Under the pieces are notes generated by a model, which was given only the letters and a program-made list of their open reading frames with translations, ran no database searches and was not told the origin of the DNA. From Promicromonospora sp. AC04 (lineage in GTDB: Bacteria; Actinomycetota; Actinomycetes; Actinomycetales; Cellulomonadaceae): 64,000 nt of DNA. The translations under genes were made by a program, and so were the position numbers. This document shows, piece by piece, positions 8,281-18,878 of the stretch (position 1 is the stretch's first letter; every line of letters begins with the position of its first letter). The stretch spans positions 1,054,001 to 1,118,000 of the forward strand of contig NZ_QBUG01000001.1 of NCBI RefSeq assembly GCF_003058225.1. Direction: 5' to 3'.

Positions 8281-9366
8281 TCACTCGGCGAGGTAGGACT
8301 TCACCTCGACGTCGCCCGCGATGATCGACTCCCTGAGGGTCTGGACCTCTTCCCAGAGGGCCGGGTCGACCTTGTCCTCGAAGTTGTGCAGCGGGGCGAT
8401 GTCCACACCACCGTTCTCGAGGGTTCCGACGTACGGCGTCGGGTCGAACTCGTCGTTGCCCGCTGCGACGACCGCCTCCTGGGTGGAGATGTCCATCCCC
8501 TTCAGGATCGAGGTCAGCACGATGTCCTGCGTGGTCGGGTCCGTCTCGTAGAAGTCGGCGTCGACGCCGATCAGTGCGACGTCCTCGCCCGAGTCCGCGA
8601 TGGCGTCCATCGCCGACTGGTAGATCGGGCCGCCGACCGGCAGGATCACGTCGACGCCCTGGTCGAGGATGTTCTGCGCGGTCTGCTTCGCGTCCGGGTC
8701 GGCCGCGAAGCCGCCGGTGAACGAGCCCTTCTTGCCGTCCCAGCCGACCAGCTCGACCTCGGTGCCGTTGGTCTCGTTGTAGTAGTCGACGCCCTGCTTG
8801 AAGCCGTCCATGAAGATCGTGACGGTCGGGAAGTCCATGCCGCCGAAGGTGCCGACCTTGCCGGCCTCCGAGTAGCCCGCGGCGAGGTAGCCCGCGAGGA
8901 ACGCGGCCTGCGCCGTGTCGTACAGCAGCGGCTTGATGTTGTCGGCGTCGGCCTTGCCGTCGAAGTCGGCGTCCGCGGCGTCGTCGATGATGATGTAGTC
9001 GATGTCGGGGTTGGCAGTGGCCGACTCGACGGTGGCGGCCGACAGCGCGAAGCCGACGGTGACGATCGCGTTGCAGTCCTCGGCCACGAGCGACTCGATG
9101 TTGCCCTTGTAGTCGGTCTCCGACGCCGACTGCACGTCGACCAGCGTGGTGCCGAGCTCGTCGGCGGCCGCCGTCGCGCCCTCGAAGCTGAGCTGGTTGA
9201 AGCTCTTGTCGTCGAACCCGCCGGCGTCCGAGACGATGCAGGGCTTGAAGTCACTGGCGGCGGCGGTCGTCTCGCCACCAGTGCTCTCCTCAGGTGCGGC
9301 GCCGCACGCCGAAAGCGCGAGCGCCGTTGCTCCCGCAAGGGCGGTGAGCCAGACAGCCTTCTTCAC
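8281..9366 (-). CDS. BMP-family nucleoside-binding lipoprotein
   Basis: Extracytoplasmic substrate-binding lipoprotein of the importer, 361 residues. The N-terminus MKKAVWLTALAG is a signal peptide ending in a lipobox LSAC with the lipidated Cys at residue 21, followed by a Ser/Thr/Glu linker. The mature part has the BMP (PnrA-like) fold motifs DDKSFNQLSFEGA, IVTVGFALSAAT and VGTFGGMDFPTV, and later GVDVILPVGGPIYQSA. GTG at 9366 is preceded by a strong GAAGGAG. This is the first gene of the operon; the 155 bases upstream (9367-9521) must hold its promoter. A TATAGG-like -10 lies near 9429, but I see no convincing -35. The 124-base gap to the ATPase gene could uncouple expression levels. Confidence 0.95.
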   Translation of the reverse strand: MKKAVWLTALAGATALALSACGAAPEESTGGETTAAASDFKPCIVSDAGGFDDKSFNQLSFEGATAAADELGTTLVDVQSASETDYKGNIESLVAEDCNAIVTVGFALSAATVESATANPDIDYIIIDDAADADFDGKADADNIKPLLYDTAQAAFLAGYLAAGYSEAGKVGTFGGMDFPTVTIFMDGFKQGVDYYNETNGTEVELVGWDGKKGSFTGGFAADPDAKQTAQNILDQGVDVILPVGGPIYQSAMDAIADSGEDVALIGVDADFYETDPTTQDIVLTSILKGMDISTQEAVVAAGNDEFDPTPYVGTLENGGVDIAPLHNFEDKVDPALWEEVQTLRESIIAGDVEVKSYLAE

Positions 9367-9521
9367 TGGTGCTCCTTCGATGGTCCAGGCGGGCCATGTC
9401 CAAACAGATCTGAGGCCCTATATCGCACCGAGAGTAGTCAGCGCATCTCGCATTTCGCGTTTCGAGACGGTAACCGGAGTAAGTCGTTACCGAAGCGTCA
9501 TCGACAACAACAGTTCTCGCC

Positions 9522-10814
9522 TCAGCCGGCCGCGAACTGGGCCAGGGTGCGCACGCCGATGCCGATCGCGCGCTCGTCCACGACGAGGTCGCCCTGGTGC
9601 AGGTCGTAGGTGCGGCCGCCAGGCGTGCGCACGCCGAGGCGCGCCATCGTTCCCGGCACCTTGCGGAGGAACCAGGCGAAGTCCTCGCCGCCCATCGACT
9701 GCTCGGTGAGCTGCACGGCGTCGGGGCCGACGGCGTCCCGGATCGCCGCCTCGAGGTCACTGGTGGCCTCGGCCTCGTTCTCGACCGGCGGCACGCCCTG
9801 CGTCACCGTCACCGAGACCTCCACCTGGTAGGGAGCCACCACCTGCTCCACCGCCTCGCGCACCAGCTCGCCGGCCCGCTCCCAGGCCCGCACGTCGAGG
9901 CAGCGCAGCGTGCCCTTGACGACACCGGCCGACGGGATCGCGTTCGGCGTCGAGCCGGCCTGGACCGCTCCCCACGTCAGGTTCACGCCGGAGCGCGGGT
10001 CGAGCCGCCGGCCGAGCACGGCGGGCGTCTGCGTGATGACCTGGCCGAGCGCGAACACGACGTCGCCCGTGAGGTGCGGGCGGGAGGTGTGGCCGCCGGG
10101 CGACGAGATGTTCACCATCACCGAGTCGCTCGCCGAGGTGATGGGCCCGATGCGGGTGCCGATGTGCCCGACGTCGAGCTTCGGGTCGCAGTGCAGCGCC
10201 GCCATGCGGTCGACGCCGTCGAGCTCGGAGGTCTTGTTGATGATGTCCTCGGCACCGCCGGGGAAGACCTCCTCGGCGGGCTGGAAGAAGAGGCGGACGC
10301 CGCGGGTGAGCCGGCCCTCCTCCTGCAGGCGGGCGAGCACGAGGCCCGCCCCGAGCACCACCGTGGTGTGCACGTCGTGCCCGCAGGCATGGGCCACGCC
10401 CGGCCGGGTCGAGGCGAAGTCCACGCCGCTGGTCTCGTGCAGCGGGAGGGCGTCGAGGTCGGCGCGCAGGCCGACCCGGCCCTCGCCGTCCGGCCCGTGG
10501 TCGGGGCCGATGTCGCAGACCAGGCCCGAGCCGATCGGCAGCAGCCGCGGCTCCAGCCCGGCGGCCCGCAGGCGCTCCGCCAGGACCGCGGTGGTGCGCG
10601 TCTCCTTGCGGGACAGCTCCGGGTGGCTGTGCACGTCGCGGCGGAACCTGATCAGCTCGGAGCTCAGGCCGTCGGCCAGCTCGCCCACGCGGGCGGCCAG
10701 GGCCGCGACGACGTCCGTCGCGTTCCCCCCGGGCACGTCCCCGACCGGCATCTGATCGTTCGAAACGATCTGATCGAATTCGTCGAGACTGACGCGCTGT
10801 GGGGTCGGGTTCAC
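9522..10814 (-). CDS. M20-family amidohydrolase (HipO/AmhX-like)
   Basis: Zinc-dependent amidohydrolase of the M20D type, which hydrolyses N-acyl amino acids or related amides in the cytosol. Motifs occur in family order: RRDVHSHPELSRKETRT near the N-terminus, HACGHDVHTTVVLGAG (zinc ligands), FQPAEEVFPGGAEDII (catalytic Glu pair), HCDPKLDVGHIG, and SMGGEDFAWFL near the C-terminus. The length of 430 residues is normal. I used GTG at 10814, but it has no good ribosome-binding site; ATG at 10751 is possible. An inverted repeat ATCGTT-CGA-AACGAT lies within the first 20 codons of the longer version. The gene is upstream of the BMP operon on the same strand, with no overlap and no obvious functional link. 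The natural substrate cannot be told from sequence. Confidence 0.88.
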   Translation of the reverse strand: MNPTPQRVSLDEFDQIVSNDQMPVGDVPGGNATDVVAALAARVGELADGLSSELIRFRRDVHSHPELSRKETRTTAVLAERLRAAGLEPRLLPIGSGLVCDIGPDHGPDGEGRVGLRADLDALPLHETSGVDFASTRPGVAHACGHDVHTTVVLGAGLVLARLQEEGRLTRGVRLFFQPAEEVFPGGAEDIINKTSELDGVDRMAALHCDPKLDVGHIGTRIGPITSASDSVMVNISSPGGHTSRPHLTGDVVFALGQVITQTPAVLGRRLDPRSGVNLTWGAVQAGSTPNAIPSAGVVKGTLRCLDVRAWERAGELVREAVEQVVAPYQVEVSVTVTQGVPPVENEAEATSDLEAAIRDAVGPDAVQLTEQSMGGEDFAWFLRKVPGTMARLGVRTPGGRTYDLHQGDLVVDERAIGIGVRTLAQFAAG

Positions 10815-10921
10815 GTGACCACGGTAGCGCTGTCCGGCCCGCGAGACACGGTTGCCAAGGATCCGTCCCACCATACGGACACCTGTGAGATGGCCCCGCC
10901 GTCGGCCCGTCCGGACGGGTC

Positions 10922-10956
10922 AGACGTACCGGTCACCGAGGGCGACCGGTACGTCT
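10922..10956 (-). terminator. hairpin downstream of the mannose-1-phosphate guanylyltransferase gene
   Basis: Two perfect 13-base arms (AGACGTACCGGTC at 10922-10934 and its complement at 10944-10956) enclose a 9-base loop, beginning six bases past the stop at 10963. There is no U-tract on the minus strand, so it would be an intrinsic hairpin of the I-shaped kind often proposed in actinobacteria, or an RNA 3'-end stabiliser. Confidence 0.55.
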
Positions 10957-10962
10957 AAAACG

Positions 10963-12096
10963 TCAGAGCAGGTCCTCGCGGCCACGCTCGCGCACGGCCG
11001 CCACCACGTCCTTCACCTGCTGCGCGCGGGCGCGCGTGGTCACCAGCAGCGCATCGGGCGTGTCGACGACGACGACGTCGTCCAGCCCCAGCACCGTCAC
11101 CAGCCGGCCCGACGCCGGGACCACCACCGAGCCCGCACTGTCGATGCGGAGCACGTCGGCGGGATCGCCGAGCACCTTGGCGCCCTGCTCGTCGTCGGAC
11201 GGCAGGAGGACGGCGAGCGAGTTGTAGTCCCCGACGTCGTCCCACCCGAACGTCCCCGGCACGACGGCGACGCCGCCGGCCGCGGCGACGGGCTCGGCCA
11301 CCGCGTGGTCGATCGCTATCTTCTCCAGGCCCGGCCACACCTCCGCGAGCACCCCCGCGCGGCGCGGGGTGTCCCACGCCTCGGCGACGGTCCGCAGGCC
11401 GTCGTGCAGCGCGGGGCGCTGCTCGGCCAGGTGCCCCAGCAGCACCGACGTGCGTGAGACGAACATGCCCGCGTTCCACCGGTACTCGCCCGAGGCGAGG
11501 TACCGCCGCGCGGTGGCGGCGTCGGGCTTCTCCGTGAACCCGCGCACGTGCAGCGCGCGCGGCGCGTCCTCGACCCCGAGCGGCTCCCCCGAGCGCACGT
11601 ACCCGAAGGCGGTCGACGGCCGCGAGGCGGCGATCCCGACGGTCGTCACGTAGCCGGCGCGCGCCGCGGCCACGGCCTCGCGGACCGCCAGCTGGAACGC
11701 GCGGGTCCCGTGGATCACGTGGTCCGCCGCGAACGAGCCGATCACCACGTCACCGTGCCGCTTCTCCAGGACGGCGGCGGCCAGGCCGATCGCCGCCATG
11801 GACTCGCGGGGGGACGGCTCGGCGAGCACGGCGTCGTCCGACAGGCCGGGCAGCTGCGCGCGGCAGGCCGCTACATGCTGCTCACCGGTGACCAGCACGA
11901 CGCCGTCCGGCCCCGTCAGCGGACGCAGCCGGTGCTCGGTGGCCTGGAGCAGCGTCATGCCGGAGCCCACGAGGTCGTGCAGGAACTTGGGTGACCCGCC
12001 CCGCGAGAGCGGCCAGAGCCGGGTGCCGGATCCACCGGCGGGTACCACTGCGAAGAAGTCGTCGATCGGGGACGATAGGGCGGCGGCCGAAGTCAT
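10963..12096 (-). CDS. mannose-1-phosphate guanylyltransferase-like nucleotidyltransferase
   Basis: Transfers GMP to mannose-1-phosphate to give GDP-mannose for glycans, as judged from the N-terminal nucleotide-binding motif FFAVVPAGGSGTRLWPLSR and the following PKFLHDLVGSG, where the usual KQ/PKQ lysine is in PKFL. Later, IGSFAADHVI matches the GDP-mannose pyrophosphorylase metal site, FTEKPDAATARRYL the sugar-binding loop, and WNAGMFVSRTSVLL the conserved NxGxF motif. With 377 residues it is the short ManC type without a phosphomannose isomerase domain. ATG 12096 is chosen where homology begins. It is divergent from sdhC across a 257-base region. Other sugar specificities are possible. Confidence 0.88.
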   Translation of the reverse strand: MTSAAALSSPIDDFFAVVPAGGSGTRLWPLSRGGSPKFLHDLVGSGMTLLQATEHRLRPLTGPDGVVLVTGEQHVAACRAQLPGLSDDAVLAEPSPRESMAAIGLAAAVLEKRHGDVVIGSFAADHVIHGTRAFQLAVREAVAAARAGYVTTVGIAASRPSTAFGYVRSGEPLGVEDAPRALHVRGFTEKPDAATARRYLASGEYRWNAGMFVSRTSVLLGHLAEQRPALHDGLRTVAEAWDTPRRAGVLAEVWPGLEKIAIDHAVAEPVAAAGGVAVVPGTFGWDDVGDYNSLAVLLPSDDEQGAKVLGDPADVLRIDSAGSVVVPASGRLVTVLGLDDVVVVDTPDALLVTTRARAQQVKDVVAAVRERGREDLL

Positions 12097-12225
12097 GCCC
12101 CGCAGGATGGCAGCCGGACGGCGTTCCCGCAGCGATAACTCGCCGAACTCACCCCGGTTCAGGAGCAGGGTTGGGCGGCAACGCGCGAGCAACCTGACGG
12201 GTGCCCGAAGGCGCGACATCTCCCC

Positions 12226-12241
12226 TGTGGGATCAGTCACA
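12226..12241. promoter_or_regulatory. candidate CRP/GlxR-type binding site upstream of sdhC
   Basis: TGTGGGATCAGTCACA matches the CRP-family consensus TGTGA-N6-TCACA at all but one half-site base and lies 112 bases upstream of the sdhC start, inside the divergent 12,097-12,353 region. In Corynebacterium the cAMP-responsive regulator GlxR controls the sdh operon, so the position is meaningful, but binding is an inference. I could not define convincing -35/-10 boxes in this spacer. Confidence 0.45.
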
Positions 12242-12353
12242 AAGGCCGTGTCTTGATGCCCGTGAGGGCCGCCGGGCGGCGATCGAGGCGACCAGTTGTC
12301 ATTACAGTGGGGACCAGCCACCCCCAGCCGGACAGCCATAGGAGGCTCCCGAA

Positions 12354-12737
12354 GTGCCCACCGCACCAGCAGGCACGTTGTACCGCGGCCGTGAAGGCAT
12401 GTGGTCGTGGGTCGCGCACCGCGTGACCGGCGTGCTGATCTTCTTCTTCTTGCTCGTGCACGTGCTCGACACAGCGCTGGTGCGCGTGTCCCCCGAGGCG
12501 TACAACGCCGCGATCGGCACGTACCAGACCCCGATCATGGGGCTAGGCGAGGCCGGGCTCGTGGCCGCGATCGTCTTCCACGCCTTCAACGGCATCCGCA
12601 TCCTGCTGGTGGACTTCTGGGCCAAGGGCCCGAAGTACCAGAAGGTCATGCTGTGGGTCGTCGTCGGTCTCTTCGTCGTGACGATGGCCGGCTTCCTGCC
12701 GCGTCACCTCATGAACGTCTTCGGAGGTGGCCACTGA
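12354..12737 (+). CDS. sdhC: succinate dehydrogenase cytochrome b556 subunit
   Basis: Membrane anchor of succinate dehydrogenase (complex II), helping bind haem b and menaquinone. The 127 residues contain three membrane spans. The first includes HRVTGVLIFFFLLVH, the conserved HRxTG motif; the second includes IVFHAFNGIRILL with a likely haem-ligand His. The start is GTG 12354 with a strong AGGAGG at 12340-12345. The stop TGA overlaps the sdhD ATG by one base (TGATG), so synthesis of the two anchors is coupled. It is the first gene of sdhCDAB and lies divergent from the guanylyltransferase gene, with a candidate CRP-type site in between. Confidence 0.95.
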   Translation: MPTAPAGTLYRGREGMWSWVAHRVTGVLIFFFLLVHVLDTALVRVSPEAYNAAIGTYQTPIMGLGEAGLVAAIVFHAFNGIRILLVDFWAKGPKYQKVMLWVVVGLFVVTMAGFLPRHLMNVFGGGH

Positions 12738-13201
12738 TGGCGCACGGAACCGCAGCGGTGGCGAAGCTCGACTCCCCGCGCTCCCCGTACGTGCGTCGCA
12801 AGACGACGCGCGGCAACTACGAGCTGTACTCCTGGGTCTTCATGCGGGCGTCCGGCGTCGTGCTGATCGTCCTCATCTTCGGCCACCTGTTCGTGAACCT
12901 GATGGTCGGCGATGGCGTGCACGCCATCGACTTCGGCTTCGTGGGCGGCAAGTGGGCGAACCCGCTGTGGCAGGTCTGGGACCTCCTCATGCTGTGGCTC
13001 GCCATGATCCACGGCACCAACGGCGTGCGCACCATCATCAACGACTACGCCACCAGGGACCTGACGCGCGGCATCCTCAAGGGCCTGCTGCTCCTGGCGT
13101 TCGCCGTGGTGGTCGTGCTCGGCACCCTGGTGATCTTCACGTTCGACCCGTGCCCGCCGGACGCTCCCGCGGAGCTGCTGGCCTCCTTCTGCACGGCCTA
13201 G
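12737..13201 (+). CDS. sdhD: succinate dehydrogenase hydrophobic membrane anchor subunit
   Basis: Second membrane anchor of complex II, 154 residues. The N-terminus MAHGTAAVAKLDSPRSPYVRR is hydrophilic. Three spans follow: one with VLIVLIFGHLFVNLMVG, a second around WDLLMLWLAMIHGTNGVRTI with a His-containing haem/quinone-site motif, and a third near the C-terminus, LLLLAFAVVVVLGTLVIF. The start ATG 12737 shares a base with the sdhC stop. A 60-base spacer with an AGGAGG-type site separates it from sdhA. The divergent sequence is usual for this subunit; identification rests on size, topology and position. Confidence 0.93.
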   Translation: MAHGTAAVAKLDSPRSPYVRRKTTRGNYELYSWVFMRASGVVLIVLIFGHLFVNLMVGDGVHAIDFGFVGGKWANPLWQVWDLLMLWLAMIHGTNGVRTIINDYATRDLTRGILKGLLLLAFAVVVVLGTLVIFTFDPCPPDAPAELLASFCTA

Positions 13202-13261
13202 CTTCCGGCACGTCCCCCAGCCCCACACTCCGAAACTCTTCAGCAGGAGGCATCGAGCCCG

Positions 13262-15094
13262 ATGCAGACCCATCAGTACGACGTCGTCATCGTCGGCGCC
13301 GGCGGCGCAGGTATGCGCGCCGCCCTCGAGTCGTCGAAGGAGGCCCGCACCGCGGTGATCTCCAAGCTGTACCCCACCCGCTCCCACACGGGTGCCGCCC
13401 AGGGCGGCATGGCCGCGGCCCTCGCCAACGTCGAGGACGACAACTGGGAATGGCACACGTTCGACACAGTCAAGGGCGGCGACTACCTCGTCGACCAGGA
13501 CGCGGCCGAGATCCTCGCGAAGGAAGCCATCGAGTCGGTCCTCGACCTGGAGCGGATGGGCCTCCCGTTCAACCGCACCCCCGAGGGCAAGATCGACCAG
13601 CGCCGGTTCGGCGGGCACACCCGTGACCACGGCCAGTCCGCCGTGCGCCGCGCGTGCTACGCAGCCGACCGCACCGGCCACATGATCCTCCAGACGCTCT
13701 ACCAGAACTGCGTCAAGCAGGACGTCGAGTTCTTCAACGAGTTCTACGTGCTGGACCTCATCACCGACCACGACCTCACCACCGAGGAGATCGCGGACGG
13801 CGAGGAGGTCAACGCCACCGGCGTCGTCGCGTACGACCTGGCCACCGGCGAGATCCACGTGTTCCAGGCCAAGGCGATCATCTTCGCCACGGGCGGCGCC
13901 GGGAAGATCTTCAAGACCACCTCGAACGCGCACACCCTGACCGGTGACGGCATGGCGCTGGCGTACCGCCGCGGCCTGCCGCTGGAGGACATGGAGTTCT
14001 TCCAGTTCCACCCGACAGGCCTGGCCGGCCTGGGCATCCTCCTGTCGGAGGCGGCCCGCGGCGAGGGCGGCATCCTGCGCAACTCCGAGGGCGAGCGCTT
14101 CATGGAGCGCTACGCCCCCACCATCAAGGACCTCGCGCCGCGCGACATCGTGGCCCGGTCCATGGCGAACGAGGTCCGCGAGGGCCGGGGCGCCGGCCCG
14201 AACAAGGACTACGTGCTGCTCGACCTGACGCACCTGGAGCCGGCGCACATCGACGCCAAGCTCCCGGACATCACCGAGTTCGCGCGCACCTACCTCGGCA
14301 TCGAGCCCTACACCGAGCCCGTCCCGGTGTACCCCACGGCGCACTACGCCATGGGCGGCGTGCCGACCAACATCCAGGGCGAGGTGCTCCGCGACGGCGT
14401 CAACGTCGTCAAGGGCCTCTACGCCGCCGGTGAGGTCGCCTGCGTGTCCGTGCACGGCTCCAACCGGCTCGGCACCAACTCGCTGCTCGACATCAACGTG
14501 TTCGGCAAGCGCTCCGGCCGTGCGGCCGCCGAGTACTCCAAGACGGCGTCGTTCCACGACCTGCCGGAGGACCCGACCGTCCGCGTGGTCGCGCAGCTCG
14601 ACGAGATGCGCAACCGGCCCGACGGTGAGCGCGTGGCGGACATCCGCAAGGCGCTGCAGGACACGATGGACCTCAACGCCCAGGTGTTCCGCACGGGCGA
14701 CTCGCTGAACGCGGCCCTGGCCGACATCCGCGAGCTGCAGAAGCGCTACCGCAACGCGTCCGTCCAGGACAAGGGCAAGCTCTTCAACACCGACCTGCTG
14801 GAGGCGATCGAGCTGGGCTTCCTGCTCGACATCGCCGAGGTCACCGTGGTCGCGGCGATCAACCGCAAGGAGTCGCGCGGCGGTCACTACCGCGAGGACT
14901 ACCCGAACCGCGACGACGCCCACTACATGCTGCACACCATGGCCTACCGTCGCCCCACGGCGGCGTCGGACGAGGCCGAGGGCCACGTCGAGGGCTACTT
15001 CGACCACGTCGAGGAGTTCGACGGCTACAAGGTCGTCCTGGGCTCCAAGCCCGTCATCCAGACCCGGTACGAGCCGATGGAGCGTAAGTACTGA
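13262..15094 (+). CDS. sdhA: succinate dehydrogenase flavoprotein subunit
   Basis: Catalytic subunit oxidising succinate to fumarate and passing electrons to SdhB on the inner face of the membrane. The 610 residues start with the dinucleotide-binding motif [16 protein letters not shown], then [14 protein letters not shown], where the His is the covalent FAD attachment site. [38 protein letters not shown] (the Arg region of the active site) and [11 protein letters not shown] follow in family order. The C-terminal fumarate reductase helical domain ends in [22 protein letters not shown] lies upstream of ATG 13262. The stop overlaps the sdhB start by one base (TGATG). Confidence 0.98.
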   Translation: MQTHQYDVVIVGAGGAGMRAALESSKEARTAVISKLYPTRSHTGAAQGGMAAALANVEDDNWEWHTFDTVKGGDYLVDQDAAEILAKEAIESVLDLERMGLPFNRTPEGKIDQRRFGGHTRDHGQSAVRRACYAADRTGHMILQTLYQNCVKQDVEFFNEFYVLDLITDHDLTTEEIADGEEVNATGVVAYDLATGEIHVFQAKAIIFATGGAGKIFKTTSNAHTLTGDGMALAYRRGLPLEDMEFFQFHPTGLAGLGILLSEAARGEGGILRNSEGERFMERYAPTIKDLAPRDIVARSMANEVREGRGAGPNKDYVLLDLTHLEPAHIDAKLPDITEFARTYLGIEPYTEPVPVYPTAHYAMGGVPTNIQGEVLRDGVNVVKGLYAAGEVACVSVHGSNRLGTNSLLDINVFGKRSGRAAAEYSKTASFHDLPEDPTVRVVAQLDEMRNRPDGERVADIRKALQDTMDLNAQVFRTGDSLNAALADIRELQKRYRNASVQDKGKLFNTDLLEAIELGFLLDIAEVTVVAAINRKESRGGHYREDYPNRDDAHYMLHTMAYRRPTAASDEAEGHVEGYFDHVEEFDGYKVVLGSKPVIQTRYEPMERKY

Positions 15095-15855
15095 TGACTG
15101 CCACACTCGAAGCCGCCGCCCCGACCCCCGCCGCGGGCGAGATCCCCTCGTTCACGGTCACGCTGCGGATCCGGCGGTTCAACCCCGAGGTGTCCGAAGA
15201 GGCCACCTGGCAGGACTTCACCGTCGAGGCGCACGGCACCGACCGCATCCTCGACGCCCTGCACAAGATCAAGTGGGACGAGGACGGCTCGCTCACGTTC
15301 CGCCGGTCCTGTGCTCACGGAGTCTGCGGGTCGGACGCGATGCGGATCAACGGCCGCAACCGCCTGGCCTGCAAGACGCTCCTGAAGGACGTCAACCCGG
15401 AGAAGCCGATCACTGTCGAGCCCATCAAGGGCCTGCCGGTCGTGAAGGACCTCGTGGTCGACATGGAGCCGTTCTTCGCCTCCTACCGCGAGATCATGCC
15501 GTTCCTCATCACCTCCGGGAACGAGCCCTCCAAGGAGCGCTACCAGTCCCCCGAGGACCGCGCGAAGTTCGACGACACCACCAAGTGCATCCTGTGCGCC
15601 GCGTGCACGTCGTCCTGCCCGGTGTTCTGGACGGACGGCCAGTACTTCGGCCCGGCCGCGATCGTGAACGCGCACCGCTTCATCTTCGACAGCCGGGACG
15701 AGGGTGGCTCACAGCGCCTGGAGATCCTCAACGACAAGGAGGGCGTGTGGCGCTGCCGCACGACCTTCAACTGCACCGAGGCGTGCCCCCGCGGCATCGA
15801 GGTCACGAAGGCCATCCAGGAGGTCAAGCGCGCGATGATCACCCGCGCGTTCTGA
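15094..15855 (+). CDS. sdhB: succinate dehydrogenase iron-sulfur subunit
   Basis: Relays electrons from SdhA flavin through three iron-sulfur clusters to quinone. The 253 residues show the [2Fe-2S] domain RRSCAHGVCGSDAM with NRLACKTLL, and in the C-terminal domain CILCAACTSSCPVFW and CRTTFNCTEACPRGIEV for the [4Fe-4S] and [3Fe-4S] clusters. All expected Cys ligands are present. The start ATG 15094 overlaps the sdhA stop. It is the last gene of the operon, and a hairpin terminator follows directly. Confidence 0.98.
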   Translation: MTATLEAAAPTPAAGEIPSFTVTLRIRRFNPEVSEEATWQDFTVEAHGTDRILDALHKIKWDEDGSLTFRRSCAHGVCGSDAMRINGRNRLACKTLLKDVNPEKPITVEPIKGLPVVKDLVVDMEPFFASYREIMPFLITSGNEPSKERYQSPEDRAKFDDTTKCILCAACTSSCPVFWTDGQYFGPAAIVNAHRFIFDSRDEGGSQRLEILNDKEGVWRCRTTFNCTEACPRGIEVTKAIQEVKRAMITRAF

Positions 15856-15870
15856 TCCTTCGGGGAGAGC

Positions 15871-15903
15871 GGGGCGGCACGGGACGAGGTCCTATGCCGC
15901 CCC
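15871..15903. terminator. hairpin between convergent sdhB and YihY-family gene
   Basis: Arms GGGGCGGCA (15871-15879) and TGCCGCCCC (15895-15903) form a 9-bp perfect stem with a 15-base loop, followed on the plus strand by the weakly T-rich GTTCTGCTC. It starts 16 bases after the sdhB stop and overlaps the last codons of the convergent gene, so it can serve both directions. Confidence 0.6.
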
Positions 15904-16788
15904 GTTCTGCTCGTCCGCGGCCGGCGGGTCGGCCACCCATGCGCACGCCATGAGCAGCACCCTGGCCAGCAGGTTGACCAGCACCAGGATGGTCACCACC
16001 ACCGCGAACGACGCCAGGAGGGCGTTGCGGGCGGCAGCGTTCGAGATCACCTCGGTACCGAGGTAGCGCAGCGCGCCGGCGACGACGCCGACCGCGAGCG
16101 AGCCGAGCAGCAGGTCCCGCCAGGCGGGCCGCACGCCGCCCACGTAGCGGACCACGGCGGCCACGACGATCGCGTCCAGCGCCAGGGTCACCAGGGCTCC
16201 GCCGACGCGTACCGCGACGGACACCGCGCCCCCGTCCAGGCCGAGGCTCTCCAGCGTCCAGGGCACCGCCACCGAGACCGCCACGCTGGCCGCCGCCGTG
16301 ACGAGCACGGCGACGCCGAGCAGCACGAACCCGAAGATCTGCCACAGGCGGTCGGTCACCGGGTTGCCGTGGCCGTCGGTCTCCCCGAACATCGCCCGCA
16401 CCGACGTGCGCAGGGCGCCCATGAAGTTCGTGGCAGACCACAGCAGCACCAGCGCCGCCACGGCCGAGGTCCAGCTCAGGCCGGTGGAGATCACGAGGTC
16501 TGTCGGCGACAGCACCCCGCCGCTGCCGGTGTCGACCAGCCCCGGGATCCACGTGTCGATCTGGTCCAGCACCGCGACCCGCAGGTCGGCGTCGCCGCCG
16601 AGGATACGCACGAACACGGTGTAGCCGATCGCGAGGGCCGCGAACAGGGAGAACAGGGCGGCGTAGGCCATACCCCCGCTGAGAACGGCGCCGTTCGCCG
16701 TGTTGAACCGTGTCAGTGCCCGCCCGGGGCGGGTCGCCTCCCAGCGCGCCCGGAGCGCCTGCCCCCACTCGATCAGCCGCCTCATCAC
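15892..16788 (-). CDS. YihY/virulence-factor BrkB-family membrane protein
   Basis: Polytopic inner-membrane protein of 298 residues, resembling the YihY/BrkB (formerly RNase BN-like) family. The segment LTRFNTANGAVLSGGMAYAALFSLFAALAIGYTVF matches the family N-terminal region, where a short amphipathic stretch and the GGMAYaaLFSLFA motif precede the first span. Five or six further hydrophobic segments follow, ending in LASFAVVVTILVLVNLLARVLL and a short acidic tail. No enzyme motif is present and the biochemical role of the family is unsettled. Two adjacent ATGs (16788 and 16785) are possible starts. It lies seven bases after the RNA ligase stop, as the last gene of the trpS cluster. Confidence 0.85.
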   Translation of the reverse strand: MMRRLIEWGQALRARWEATRPGRALTRFNTANGAVLSGGMAYAALFSLFAALAIGYTVFVRILGGDADLRVAVLDQIDTWIPGLVDTGSGGVLSPTDLVISTGLSWTSAVAALVLLWSATNFMGALRTSVRAMFGETDGHGNPVTDRLWQIFGFVLLGVAVLVTAAASVAVSVAVPWTLESLGLDGGAVSVAVRVGGALVTLALDAIVVAAVVRYVGGVRPAWRDLLLGSLAVGVVAGALRYLGTEVISNAAARNALLASFAVVVTILVLVNLLARVLLMACAWVADPPAADEQNGAA

Positions 16789-16795
16789 GACGAGA

Positions 16796-18823
<2,028 letters not shown>

Positions 18824-18878
18824 GCTCAGAGCCTACTCGCGTCGCGGGACCCGCCGGAGAACGCCAGATGAACCCGGA

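Noticed and set aside
12704-15106. An 800-codon minus-strand frame opposite sdhD-sdhA
   Set aside because: The plus strand encodes unmistakable sdhD and sdhA, and the opposite frame has no motif.
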